This document shows positions 48,291 to 58,865 of a stretch of 64,000 bases of DNA, in pieces; the stretch's first letter is position 1, and every line of letters begins with the position of its first letter. Where the stretch lies: assembly GCF_000471905.2 (NCBI RefSeq), contig NW_006499603.1, positions 2,959,871 through 3,023,870 of the forward strand, given 5' to 3'. This DNA is from Amborella trichopoda (Eukaryota; Streptophyta; Magnoliopsida; Amborellales; Amborellaceae). The position numbers and the translations under genes are program-made. The notes under the pieces are model-generated. The model was not told the DNA's origin. It ran no database searches and saw only the letters and a program-made list of their open reading frames with translations.

Positions 48291-50340
48291 CTAGGGCTCG
48301 TGGAAGCTAGTGCATTCGCTCAGGTCATGGCTTTGTATCAGATGATACAGACACCAGAGGTTATTAGTTTTTAGAGGCATGAACTTGGGTTGCCTTGTCG
48401 GCTTCATCGTGATGAGACCTTCTTTGAGCATTACAGAGAATATTGTATGGAGGATGGTACATGCCTCGTCGTCCTCTTGGATCGTTACCACATGGGAGGC
48501 CTCAGTTGCCCCGAATATTTTCTTTAGCTCTTCGAGCTTTATCTGACCCTTGTTAACAAGGGTTTCGATAATTTCTTTGAGCATATAACACTCTTGAGTG
48601 GGGTGGCCTACTCTCTTGTGATAGGCGCAATATCTCTCGTGTGTCTCCTGTCCAGCCTGCTCTAGGGCTTTGACCTCTGGCAGCTGGAGCATGTTCTGCT
48701 CCAGTAGTAACCAAAGTAGCGCGGGAACCCACTCCTTCTCGAAGGGGTACGCTTTATTCTGGTGCTGGAGCCAGTAGTCACTTCGATTTATATTTTTTGA
48801 GGCGAGAACTTGTTATAAGACCGTTGTGTCGTCCGAGCCTTAGAGAGGTCCGAGGTTTGAGGGGTGGCTTTCTTAGTGTCAGTCACGGTAATAGCCGCAC
48901 TAATCACCCATTTTTGTTGGTTGCCCCGGTTGTTGGAGCGAGAATTGCCATCGCCCCGGCTGTTTCTTGAACTGGAGGGCTATTGATGAGATCCACCATG
49001 ATGCTCAGATAGACCTTCTATACGAACCGCTGTAGAGATGAGCTCTGACATGGTGGTTGGATAGGAGGCCTCAACATGCAGGGAGATCTCGGGTAGTATA
49101 TTTCGTATGTAGGTCTGAACTACTTTTTCAGTCATGGAGGTGGCATGAGTGGTTGCTAACTCTCTCCATCAGGCGATGAACTTATCCACTGGCTCATCAA
49201 GCTCTTGAGTCAGAGTGAGGAGATCGATGGTTTCCACACTTCTCTGGACTTCATAGAAGCGCTGGTAAAACAATTTCTCCATTTTCCACCATGTGTGTAC
49301 CGAGTTTGGAGGTAGCCGAGCATACCATTGGAAGGTTGGCCCTTCGAGAGTCTCAACGAACTGACGGAGGAGGCGTCGCTCGTCAGTTGCCATCTCTTGA
49401 TAAGATGCTTGGAGGTGGGCGATATGCTGGTGTGGTGATGTAGTACCATTGAATAGGGGGAGCTTCCCTTTTTGATAGTTTGGGGGAAACGACTCCTTGT
49501 CGATGTACGAGGCGTACGACTTTTGGTAAAGCAGCACCCCTTGAGTTCTCAAGACCTTACTCTTGAGACTGTGGGTTACCATGGCATCTATATCAATTTG
49601 TGAAACCGTGTGGGGAATGGAGCTATCTTGGGAAGCTGATGGGGAAGTCTGCTTGGGAGCTGTGTCCTCAACAGGTGGGGAGTCAGCCTCATGGTGATAA
49701 GAAGGGGGTCAAGAGGCTTCCAAATGATCCATCTTTTCATGAATGGACTGCATCACCTCGAACCTGTTCATCGGCTCTTCTTGGGTGTCAGTCGGCCCGC
49801 CGATCACCATGACCCTGACCATTTCTTCAGGAGGGTTGGAGCCAGGCAGAGTAGTGAACATCCAGGGTTGGCAAGTAATACGCAGCAAGTCGGTTCGTAG
49901 GGGCTCAACATGCCCTGACTGGACTCAAGTCTTGTATGCAGCCCGTGTGAGGACCGGTTCTTGATGGTCTTGGGACCGCGAGTTCTTGGCAGCCCTGTCT
50001 TTTCTTGTGACGGTAACCACTAAGCAATGTTCTTGGACTTCTTGCTCAAGCTCTGGAATTTGAAGAGGGAAGAAGGGACTGTAAGGCAGGAGGTCATCGA
50101 GAGTGGTAACCTCAACTGCCTTAAGTGGCCTCTTTAGTTAAGAGCTGCAAGCCTCTCTTTTGCTTAATCTTGAGGCTACAATAGACTTCGCTTCACAATA
50201 GAGCCTGAGATTTGGACTGCCCTGTCTTTCTTGAGCATGCTAGGGTTGTGTCCATCAGTTAGAGCAGAGAGTGAGGTCTAAGGATAGAAGGCAATCTGGG
50301 CTGCTGCCTTGGAGGCTGTAGACTTTTATCTGTCATTAGA
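48291..50340 (-). pseudogene. G: gag, minus strand, fossil
   Basis: The minus-strand frame from 49,582 has MVTHSLKSK, LPLFNGTTSPHQHIAHLQAS and VETLEGPTFQWYARLPPNS, then LTLTQELDEPVDKFIA to 49,169. The frame 48,692-48,291 has the Tat finger YCAYHKRVGHPTQECYML and QIKLEELKKIFGATEASHV. Upstream, to 50,340, is the proline-rich N-terminal half. Same order as H. Broken. Confidence 0.85.
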
Positions 50341-50360
50341 CCTCTGCCCCGAGTTCCCTT

Positions 50361-51420
50361 GTGACATCTGACGCTAAGCTCTATGAGCACATATGTAGAC
50401 TCGGGTATTATTGGCCTTCAATAGTGGCTGATGCCCAAAACAATGCTAAAAGATGTCAAGTGTGCCAAATGCACTCAAACCTCATTCATCAGCCCCCAAA
50501 GCCTCTCCATTCTAGAGGTGCATCATGGCCTTTTTTCCAGTGGGATATGGACATTGTAGAACCCATCAACCCTGCTTATGCCTTGAGTCATGCCTTCATC
50601 CTAGCAGCAACAGATTACTTTTCTAAGTGGGCTGAAGTGGTCCCTCTCAAGCAAGTTCTGGGGACCACTGCAGCCAACTTTGTGTGTCACCACATCATAT
50701 ACCGATTCGGGGTTCCGGATCAAATAATCTCTGATAATGGCCCTCAGTTCAGAAGCTATCACGATCGCCTAGTTAGCCAGTTCGGTTTTGAGTGGAAGTA
50801 CTCGATCATGTACCACCTTCGAACCAATGGTTTAGCTGAGATGTTCAATAAAACCCTGTGCGGGGTACTCCGGAAGTCAGTTTCAAAGTCAAAGAAGAAC
50901 TGGCATGAGATGCTACCAGAAGCTTTGTGGGCCTACCGCGCTATCACTTGGAATGCAATAGACTCTACTCCTTATTCCCTAGTCTATGAAAGTGAGGCAA
51001 TTTTACCCCTCGAGGTTTAACTACCCTCACTCCGTGTTGCTATACATTAGGGACTGACTAAAGATGAGAGAGTCAAGCTCCGTTATTAGGAGTTGGACGC
51101 TCTTGAAAAAAAAGAGGCTAGAGGCCTAGTAAAATATTGAGCTCAATTAGGGGAGAATAAAGAGAGCCTTTGACAAGTCTATCAAGGTTCGCTCATTCAC
51201 TCGTGGGGACCTAGTCCTAGCAGTCAAGAGGCCGATTGTCATGCATGGACACCATTAGGGAAATTTGAACCCAAGTAGGAAGGTCCCTTCATAATCAAAA
51301 AGGTCACACCAAATGGGGCTTATATACTGGCAAACTCTAATGGGTAGGAAGCAATGGCCCCTATCAACGGGCGATACATAGAGAAGTATTATCCCAGATG
51401 TGCTCTTAGAATATAGTGCA
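50361..51420 (+). pseudogene. G: integrase, plus strand, fossil with a 219-codon open stretch
   Basis: It inserts the element DNA into the genome. The open frame 50,361-51,020 carries the end of the zinc-binding domain (CQVCQMHSNLIHQ), the core FQWDMDIVEPINPAYALSHA, ILAATDYFSKWAEVVPLKQV, HIIYRFGVPDQIISDNGPQF and SIMYHLRTNGLAEMFNK, then AYRAITWNAIDSTPYSLVYE. The tail VRSFTRGDLVLAVKRPIVMH follows near 51,190-51,245. It is part of a broken element, not a host gene. Confidence 0.85.
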
Positions 51421-51727
51421 TGCAGTAAAAAGAAAGAAATGGAAAAGAAAAATAGCAACCCAACTCAAAAGAAATTCATTTCTTTTATTACAAAAGCCCA
51501 TTATCAGGGAGGTTACAGATATAGTAACAACAATTCATAAGAAAAGAAGTTGTTTGTGTTAAAGTATTGCTCTCGCTTCAGAGGAGGACCAACCATTTTT
51601 GAGTCAGCTTCAATTCAACTGATGAGGCATGGATGGAGAGGAAAGAAGTAACCTGATAGAGTCTACTTCCCTGGCAAGGAACTATGATGAGCGCCTTTCT
51701 TCAAAACAACATGTACTTCACTGTTGT
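51421..51727 (+). mobile_element. G: 3' region, first part
   Basis: Parallels 20,941-21,475 of D, sharing TTTTATTACAAAAGCCCATT, GTCAGCTTCAATTC and ACTTCACTGTTGT. It ends at the 5-bp GTTGT where LTR F begins. Confidence 0.8.
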
Positions 51728-51784
51728 TGTGACAACCCAAAATTTTCCCGGCTAGTTGGAATGCATGGCAGGCTAAGGAGGGAA

Positions 51785-52080
51785 GAAGTTGTGGCAGTGT
51801 CGGTTGAGTTGTCCAGCATCAGAAGGAGGCCAGCGCCGGTTGAGTTGTCCAGCCCCAGAAGGAGGCCAGCACCGGTTGAGTTGTCCAACGCCAGAAGGAG
51901 GCCAGCATCCATTGCTAAGCGTCGGTTGGGAAGTGCAGCGCCGACTGTGAAGAGGACGAGCGCAGCGCCGGTTGGGAAGAGCAGCGTCGACTATGAAGAG
52001 GAAGAACTCATTGCCGGTTGCTCAGCGCCGGCTGGATATGAATAGCATCGGCTGTGTAGTGGGCCAGCGCCAGCTGTGTC
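51785..52080 (+). repeat. AGCGCCGG array near the start of LTR F
   Basis: Three close units of about 33 bp (CAGCGCCGGTTGAGTTGTCC, then AGAAGGAGGC) are followed by looser units with GCAGCGCCGACTGTGAAGAG and CAGCGCCGGCTGGATATG. The core AGCGCCGGYTG is shared with arrays in D, K and A3. Confidence 0.8.
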
Positions 52081-53572
52081 TCTAACATGCATGAGTTGGA
52101 GGTGACACTAGTTTAATGCATGCTGATGTGAGAGCCACTATTCTAGATTTTTAGGCCCCTTGGTGACACTTGGCCAGCCACCCCAGACATGAGAGTACTT
52201 AAGCCTCTTCTCTCACCCATGTCCCTCATTCCTACCCCTCTTTCTCTCTCTAAGATACAAGTGGAAGAGTGACTTTGTGAGCAGCCACTGCTGGGCGAGT
52301 GAGAGCTGTGAGCGAAGGTTTGCGGAGGCCCCATTGTTAATTAGCTAAGTGGATCCATTACCCTTGTATTGTAGCCATGGGAATGCATGGAAACTTAAGC
52401 ATATGAATGAGCAATATAAGTGTATACAATGTGGAAAAAAAGAACCTTACGCCTTTTTCAATGGAAACTTGGGGTTTTTGTTCCATAATAATCATGAATG
52501 CAAGAATGGAGTTGTGATTCTTGGATTATGTAAGAAATTCATGTTATGTGTGTTCGCATTGTGAGAGAATGGAGGTTATCTTGTTCTTCATTATGAAATG
52601 GTGGTTATGGAATGCATTCTTGAAATGTGTTAAATGAAACCGTGAAATTCCAGGATTATGTGCTCTTGAATGAGGCTTTTGAACTGTCAAATGGAGCCCG
52701 ATTGACCTCAAAATACCACCATTGGAAAGATACACGATCCTAGTAAAATGTTTGTTTTTACTCACTGTTGTTACTATTTACAAAAATGAAGTAACATTTC
52801 GAAATGAGAGGGTATGTCACTGCAGGCTGTTTTCCTGGATTTGTCATCAGTAACCTTCGTGTTCATCGATTTTAACTAACCAAATGACGTCCATTTTTTG
52901 CCAAATCACATCCATTTGAAATATATTTGAATGGGTTAAAAGTTACATGCAAAACATATTTCAGAATTGTCTTTAGATTGAAAATTACGCTTCATTTTAT
53001 GAAGGTATGTCGCTATGGACAGTTTTAGCAAAAGCACAGACTTAATGCCTCTGATGTCACTAAATTTGACTAACTAAAAGGTGTCTATTTTAGACCAAAC
53101 ACCAGCCATTGGAATCGGTTATGAGTCATATTTAATTCACATGTTGAGCGCTTTTTGAGGTTCCCTCTTGATTTTGAAACATGGGTGGAATTTCAAAGAT
53201 ATGTCATTGTTTTCACCGCACAACAGATTTCAGACTAAGTGTCTATATTCTTGGGTTCTTTTGAGGGATCAAATAAGGCCCAACTGCAATAAAACACCCC
53301 TAATTGAAAGATAGCTATGTCTAACAGAAATTTCTTTCTGGAACTATCTTTAAATTCCAAACGAATCAAAATTTATGGCCCTGTTTTGATAGGATATCAC
53401 TGCCTAAAATTACAGGAAATGCTATCATGTGACATTGATACTGTTACTCCGTGATACTAACATTGTCACTCCGTGATACTGATACTAGTGCTCTGTGCTA
53501 CTGAAATTTTTATTCTTTGATATTAACCTTGCCATTTTGTGATACTGATAGTGTCAGATTCTGTTAAATGAA

Positions 53573-53929
53573 CACTACGCAATCGGTTCCCCATTGGTAG
53601 TGCACTGTATGATTCTGTTATATGAATATTTTGATTTATGTTACACTGATACTGTTTGATTTTGTTATATGATTTCTGATATCTAACCACTACATAATGG
53701 ATCCTCCATCGGTAGTGAGCCCTCTTATTTTGTATGTGTGAGCATGGACTTGCCGCACAATGATATATATGTGATACTCTGTCGAACTCTGTAAGTGTGA
53801 GCATGGACTTGCCACATGATCCTTCCCTAACTCCCGATGTTAGGAAGGGAGCTAGGCTCGGACTGTATTTGGGAGGGTTGCACCCCCCAAGATTTCTAGG
53901 CACTATCCATCGGGACCCCTTTGGTAGTG
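53573..53929 (+). repeat. Hairpin repeats in LTR F
   Basis: Three hairpins keep outer arms CACTAC/GTAGTG at 53,573-53,602, 53,688-53,717 and, with one change, 53,901-53,929. The inner stems differ: CAAT/ATTG, ATGG/CCAT, CCA/TGG. The spacers hold loosely repeated GTGATACTGATA text. They correspond to 81-235 of F2. Confidence 0.75.
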
Positions 53930-54889
53930 TAACATACTCTAGTGGTGAGAGAGCAAGAGGGCAGTGTCTTGCAAGGCCTCAGCCTATCAGAAACCCTAAA
54001 GCGCGCTGGGGATGTGTGAGTGAGTGAGAACACTACGAAGTAGGGCATCTACTTGTCATTGTCCTCCCTCCTGAATGAGGGTAGAAGTCCCAAGCTCAGG
54101 ATTGGCTTAGCCCTATCACTGTGGCTTCTACTTCGGGATTAAACTACTTTGTTCTTCTTGTCTGAATTCTATATTCTGTAAGATTATTTGACTGTAACTG
54201 TGATATGCAAGTAATGCTCCGTTAACTGATTTTGATTCTTTTATATGGCCATCATGTGCACTCTGATATGTGACCTTACTCTGTAAGACAAAATACGATT
54301 TCTGATGAACTGTGAGTATGTTAACGTATATATATTATAGTCAGGAATGCAAGGGTAGTGATCTTCTTCCCGGGATTTTAGATCATTCCATCTTAATTTC
54401 ATAATTGTAGAGGGAAGGGTGGTGGTAGTTGTGCTTACAATGGGTGGCAATTTTTGAAGGGCCTGAAGCCTGAAATAAAAAAGTTTGAGAAGCCGTCTTC
54501 TGAAGACTTCTGCAATATGTTTTGGTGATTTCAATGATATGATATATTCCTCTTTTTGTGTGTCTTTTAGGCCAATAGTGCCTTAACAATCTTGTAAAGA
54601 CTTTGATTTGGGAAGAAATGAATTGGTTGTACTTTTTGGATTGATAATTATTGGATGTATGGATTTATTTTAGTTTTCTTTCATGGTTTGCTCTCGATTT
54701 CATGTTTCATGCTTTGAGCCACTCCACCAGAGTGACATTCGTGACCTTCGGTCGCGATCCCACGCTCTGTCGCCCTCCGGTAGGGGTCAAGGAGTGGGGT
54801 CGTGATAGTAGTGCGGGAGAACTTGGCTTCCAATAGACCATAGTGGCCGGGCCTTCTCATTTTCTATCACTCTTAACCCCCATAAGGCA

Positions 54890-55080
54890 CCATCTTCCAA
54901 GGCCATCCCCGCATGCAGCCTAACGCCGCACGCGACCATTGCCTTGCACAACTCAATGCCACATGCTACCATTTCAACAGGCAGTCCAACGCTGCGAGCA
55001 ACTATTGCCGTGAGTGGCGCCATGCGAAGGCAGTGCTACATATGACATAATGTCGCACATGCCATTGTCATGCCCTGTTC
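54890..55080 (+). repeat. GC-rich array in the G 3' region
   Basis: Loose units with CTAACGCCGCACGCGACCAT, TGCCTTGCACAAC, CCAACGCTGCGAGCAACTAT and TAATGTCGCACATGCCATTG. It lies where D has its AGCGCCGGCTG-type array but has a different sequence. Confidence 0.55.
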
Positions 55081-55834
55081 CCATCGTCCCCTATTCCCAG
55101 GGGGCATTAACCCTCGTGCCTCTTTAGTTTCCCCAGCCATCACCCTTCAATGATTTTCAACCTTCTCACGACCCTTTTCTTCCTTCAAAACACTTCAAAT
55201 TTTGCTGGAAACTCTCCTCAGTCAATCGGGAACCCCCGTTTGACCCTGTTCTTTCCCCTTACCGACAGCAGAGAAAACCAAAAAATCTCCGGTATCTCTG
55301 TGGAAGCTCCCTTGTGACCCTATGGGTTTCCCTCTCCCTTCTTCTCACTCCTCTAGTCGACAAAAAACCACTGAGCTTCTGGCAAAACCATTGTTCGATC
55401 TCCGTTCTGCGTGACAGCAATCACATAGATGTCGGAAGGTCACCGGAAAGCCCTGTGCAAGTGCTAGTAGTCCTTGGTATCCCTGGTGCCTTCTCCATCC
55501 CTACTGGTGATCAGAAGACTGTCAGAAGTCCCTGTGCACACCAGAAATGATGTCACAACCTGATGGTAGCACTATTTCTCTCACGATAGCTTCAATGGCT
55601 ACCGTTCTTCACCGAAAACATCTCGGTGGATCCCCTCAAAGCCACTGTTACCCTCTCCAGAAGCTGTGGAACTTTCAGAAAATATTCGCAAGTACTCTGC
55701 GAATACCTTCAAACTCAATGAAGTGTTGCCGGTGAAGTCTCTGCACACTATGATTCTCGTCGGAAGCTCTTGGTGAGAGTTCTCTCGCTCTAATACTCTC
55801 TTCATTGTTTTACTGTAAGTAAAATGGTAAAAAT

Positions 55835-55854
55835 GGGGTTTCCCCCTTTTTATA
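55835..55854 (-). promoter_or_regulatory. Antisense TATA-like box in the G 3' region
   Basis: On the minus strand TATAAAAAGGGGGAAACCCC lies in the same text context as 1,403-1,423 of K, followed by a CTTACAG string. The position and orientation are kept in two copies. Activity is inference. Confidence 0.35.
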
Positions 55855-56067
55855 GACGAGAGTTACGCGAACTTCCCCAAAAAAGATTGAAACAATGCTC
55901 CAGTCCTCGTCTCCAAATGGCGATACGTCTAGGCTGGGGCGGGTCAAGCCCGAGGCCCGAATACGAGTCACTCTCGCCTGTGCCTCATGAACCTACTGCC
56001 GTCTGTTGCTATCGTTATGCCTTAACACCGTGCGATGCTAACGCCACACACTTTCCCGTGCTTTACT

Positions 56068-56220
56068 CAAGAAGCTATCGTTGTACGCTTCATAAGAGGC
56101 TATCTCTATGTGCTTCACAAGAGGCTATCGACACACGCTTCACAAGAAGCTATTGCCATGTGCTTCAGAAGAAGCTATCGTCGTGCACTTCACCAGAGGC
56201 CTAATGTCATGTGCGCTTCA
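56068..56220 (+). repeat. 27-bp tandem array in the G 3' region
   Basis: Five to six units such as GCTATCGACACACGCTTCAC plus AAGAA, with CTATCGTYGTGCACTTC-like variants. The D region near 22,370-22,600 holds a different short repeat (ACCAATGCCGAGTTTGTTCT twice) in the comparable place. Confidence 0.75.
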
Positions 56221-56459
56221 TATAACTTATCACCGTGTGTCACTCTTTCCAAGTTCAATGTCGTGCACCCCTCAAGCTCAACGTCGTTTGCATCATCCAG
56301 AAGCTAACGTTGTGCGCATCATCCAAAGGCCTATCATAGCGTCGTGCACATGACCACCATTTTACATCCCCAGGGAACCCATCCTTGCACTACAGCCATC
56401 ATATACTCAGGGAGTCAAATCTCCAGCTACAACTCTGTTCCTTATGGAGTCACATTCCC

Positions 56460-57310
56460 TTACCACATACATGGTCTAGGTGCACGACCATAAACTACAT
56501 GGTCCAAACTATATGACCTAAAACTGTAGCGGAGGTCTAGTTTCACGACCTTAAACTGCAAGGTCGTAGCCGCATGACTTTAAACTTCATAGCCATGGTC
56601 CGGGCTACAAGACCTTAAAACTGTAATGCACGTTCCTGTGGCAAGACGTTAAATTGTGAAACAGACGCACCTCTCCACTGGGTGTATGCTACCACTATCC
56701 CCAATGGGGTTAGACCTCTACTCCGGACTTCATCCCCAATGGAGCTACATGCTGACCACTGTCCCTCATCCCCAATAGGAGTCACATTCGTATTGCAGCC
56801 CATTATCCCCAATGGAGTTAGGGTCATTCTTCTCTCTTCAATCCCTAGTGGAGTTGCATCTGTGCTCGGGCTTACCATCCCTAGCGGAGTTACATGCATA
56901 TCATTGCTCATTATCCCCATGGAATCATATTTACCCCTAACTCCCAGAAGTCCGCTTTCGTTGGCAACTCTGCATCGGGTCATCATCTCCGTCTAAGCCC
57001 TCTGCTTGTGTATCCCTAGGGAGTCGCATTGTCATCCATACTTCTATTCATTGCGGAGCTTCACCTACATGGTGACACAGCATGGTTTAGGTGCACGACC
57101 CTAAACTGCATGGTCCAAACTATATGACCTTAAACTATAACGGAGGTCTAGTTACATGACCTTAAACTACATGGTCCTTGCTGCATGACTTTAAACTGCA
57201 CAACCACGGTCCAAGCTATATGATCTTAAACCATAGTGCATGTCCTAGCCGTATGACGTTAAACTGCTTTACACAGGTCCAGGGGGCATGACCTTAAACT
57301 TGCCCCAACA
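56460..57310 (+). repeat. TGACCTTAAACTGCATGG and CCCCAATGGAGT arrays, G copy
   Basis: Two blocks of loose TGACCTTAAACTGCATGG units (56,460-56,650 and 57,060-57,310) flank about six units of a 45-50-bp repeat with TCCCCAATGGAGTTA (56,690-56,930). D shows the same two arrays in the same order at 22,640-23,490. Confidence 0.7.
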
Positions 57311-57937
57311 ATATGCGCACACGCCCTTTACGCCTTTCCTAACTGACCCGTTCGTGTGTGTACCACTTTCATTATCTCCCTAGTGAGTCCATTCACTCCA
57401 TTACCATTCATCATTCCCTAGTGAGTCTTACCCATACTCACAAAATAGCGAGCTATACTGCCATCCATACTCGCTGTCAGTTAGTGGGTCACCAATTTTC
57501 ACCCACCACTCATACATCATCCATCTCTCATAGGTAGCCTCGTGCCATCTCCCAAAGTGAGTCAAAACCACAACCATACTCACTTCATGTCCTCAATAGA
57601 CTGTCATCCATCCCCGCTATGGTGCAGTTGTATGACCTTAAACTATAGTGCACGTCCTAGTAGCATGACGTTAAAAAGCTTTGCACAGGTCCCAGAGGCA
57701 TGACCCTAAACGCCTTCACAAAATAAAAATTAAAATATAACGGGCATGGTGATATGGGAATGCAATGAGTAAAAATGATAGATGGGCATGGTCACGAAGC
57801 CATCAGTAAAAGAGTTTCATGAAAATAAAAACCCAGGCACGGTGAAAACGCAAAAATGGGGTCGTGAGTAAAAATGGAAGATAAGAGTGGACATGGCCGA
57901 AAGGTCATGAGTAAAAGAGCCCCAAATAAGAAGGAAG

Positions 57938-58309
57938 TTGGTGAAAACCGTCTCTATGGCACCGTTTACCAAGTCCAAGAGAAAACCTGTAAAGGGCGTT
58001 CTGACCAATAAGCAGGTTGATGTAGCACTCGCCTCAATAGGCGGCATCAGCCCACATTCCAAACAAAATATACCTGGTGTCACAATACCGGGCCAAAAAA
58101 GACATGCATCAAGGAAATATTCTGACAGCCTAGGCCCATTAACAAAAAGGACTCAAAGGACAGAATATTCGCCAAGAAGGCAATACAAGTATCATGAAAA
58201 AGAGCACCATTCCCATGAGGTCACTAACGCACTCCAGACATTAAAGACTCCCCACAAAGGCAAGAAACTAACAAAGCCAATGCGAAACCCGCTAAAGTCT
58301 TCAGGGTGA
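57938..58309 (+). pseudogene. Basic 123-codon frame in the G 3' region, unknown
   Basis: Open for 123 codons, starting MVKTVSMAPFTKSKRKPVKG. Mostly basic and polar: VDVALASIGGISPHSK near residue 28, a serine- and arginine-rich middle (HASRKYSDS), and a KLTKPMRNPLKSSG end. No domain recognised, no membrane segment, no signal peptide. The D counterpart at 24,130-24,470 keeps part of the text, so it may be an extra ORF of family B rather than chance. The opposite strand is also partly open in both copies, which weakens the case for coding. Confidence 0.4.
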
Positions 58310-58865
58310 TGCCTCACCATGAGGCCGCCTCGCTAAAATCCCTCCCTAACCGATAGGCTCAGACTTTCGAGATAGGTCAACAAAAAAGCCCTTGACTGGA
58401 CCCGACAGGATGGGGCCCACTGAGGTACCCTGTTTGTCAAAAGCAAACGTGGTGTAGCAGCAAACAATGCCAACCAAAGGCTCCTTGGTTGTCAATTCAA
58501 AAACAAACAAACCCAGAACAAATGGGAAAAATGCCCTTTAGCATGTCACTTGATTGCCAGAGGGCCTGATTCTGACCAACGAGGTCTGCTCAAAATCCTC
58601 AACTATCATAACCACAAATAGTCCCTTGAGGGTGAGGACTTCGATCGGATCCCTCAAAAGTCTGTTCTCCCCTCAAAGTCTCCATGGATGGGATCTGCGA
58701 CAAATGAGTTCAAATGTCACAGCATCCTAGTTACAGCATTGGGTGGATCTCCTTGGTGTTCACGTGGTTCTATGGCTAAGAAGAAAATAGTATTAAAGCT
58801 GAAAGAAATTTTTTGAATGTTGTCTTACTCACTTCCCTCAAAGCACAACATTCGATGGGGTATAT

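Larger units (their letters stand above)
44649..50360 (-). mobile_element. Element G: central block in opposite orientation (gag C-terminus to integrase start)
   Basis: On the minus strand the order from 50,360 to 44,649 is gag, pol leader, RT, RNase H, archaeal-type RNase H and the first bases of integrase. Both ends are sharp. The left end meets gag N-terminal text of G; the right end meets plus-strand integrase at TAAGCTCTATG. The content fits what belongs between those two ends, so the block appears to be part of G rather than a separate insertion. Confidence 0.75.
51728..54807 (+). repeat. Tekay-like solo LTR F inside G
   Basis: Starts TGTGACAACCCAAAATTTTC and ends GGGGTCGTGATA, about 3.08 kb, with near-complementary ends. 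Flanks GTTGT (51,723-51,727) and GTAGT (54,808-54,812) match at four of five positions. The D sister site at 21,470-21,490 is unbroken. No internal sequence is present, so it is a solo LTR. Its 3' part parallels 1-1,235. The terminal sequences suggest a chromovirus of the Tekay/Del type. Confidence 0.85.
54808..58865 (+). mobile_element. G: 3' region, second part
   Basis: Resumes at GTGCGGGAGAACTTGGCTTC, matching 21,475 onward of D. Contents in order: a GC-rich array (54,900-55,080), sequence shared with K (55,100-56,000) including an antisense TATA-like box near 55,850, a 27-bp array (56,068-56,220), a CCCCAATGGAGT array (56,690-56,930), the TGACCTTAAACTGCATGG array (56,460-57,310), a 123-codon frame (57,938-58,309), then text matching 24,480-25,095 of D up to the 3' LTR. 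Confidence 0.8.

Noticed and set aside
50361-51020. 219-codon frame as a possible host gene
   Set aside because: It is a clear Ty3/gypsy integrase segment inside element G, with the same neighbours as in D and H.
51629-52045. 138-codon frame with repeated RRPAPVELSS words as a repeat protein
   Set aside because: It is a read-through of the AGCGCCGG minisatellite at the start of LTR F, with no independent sign of coding.
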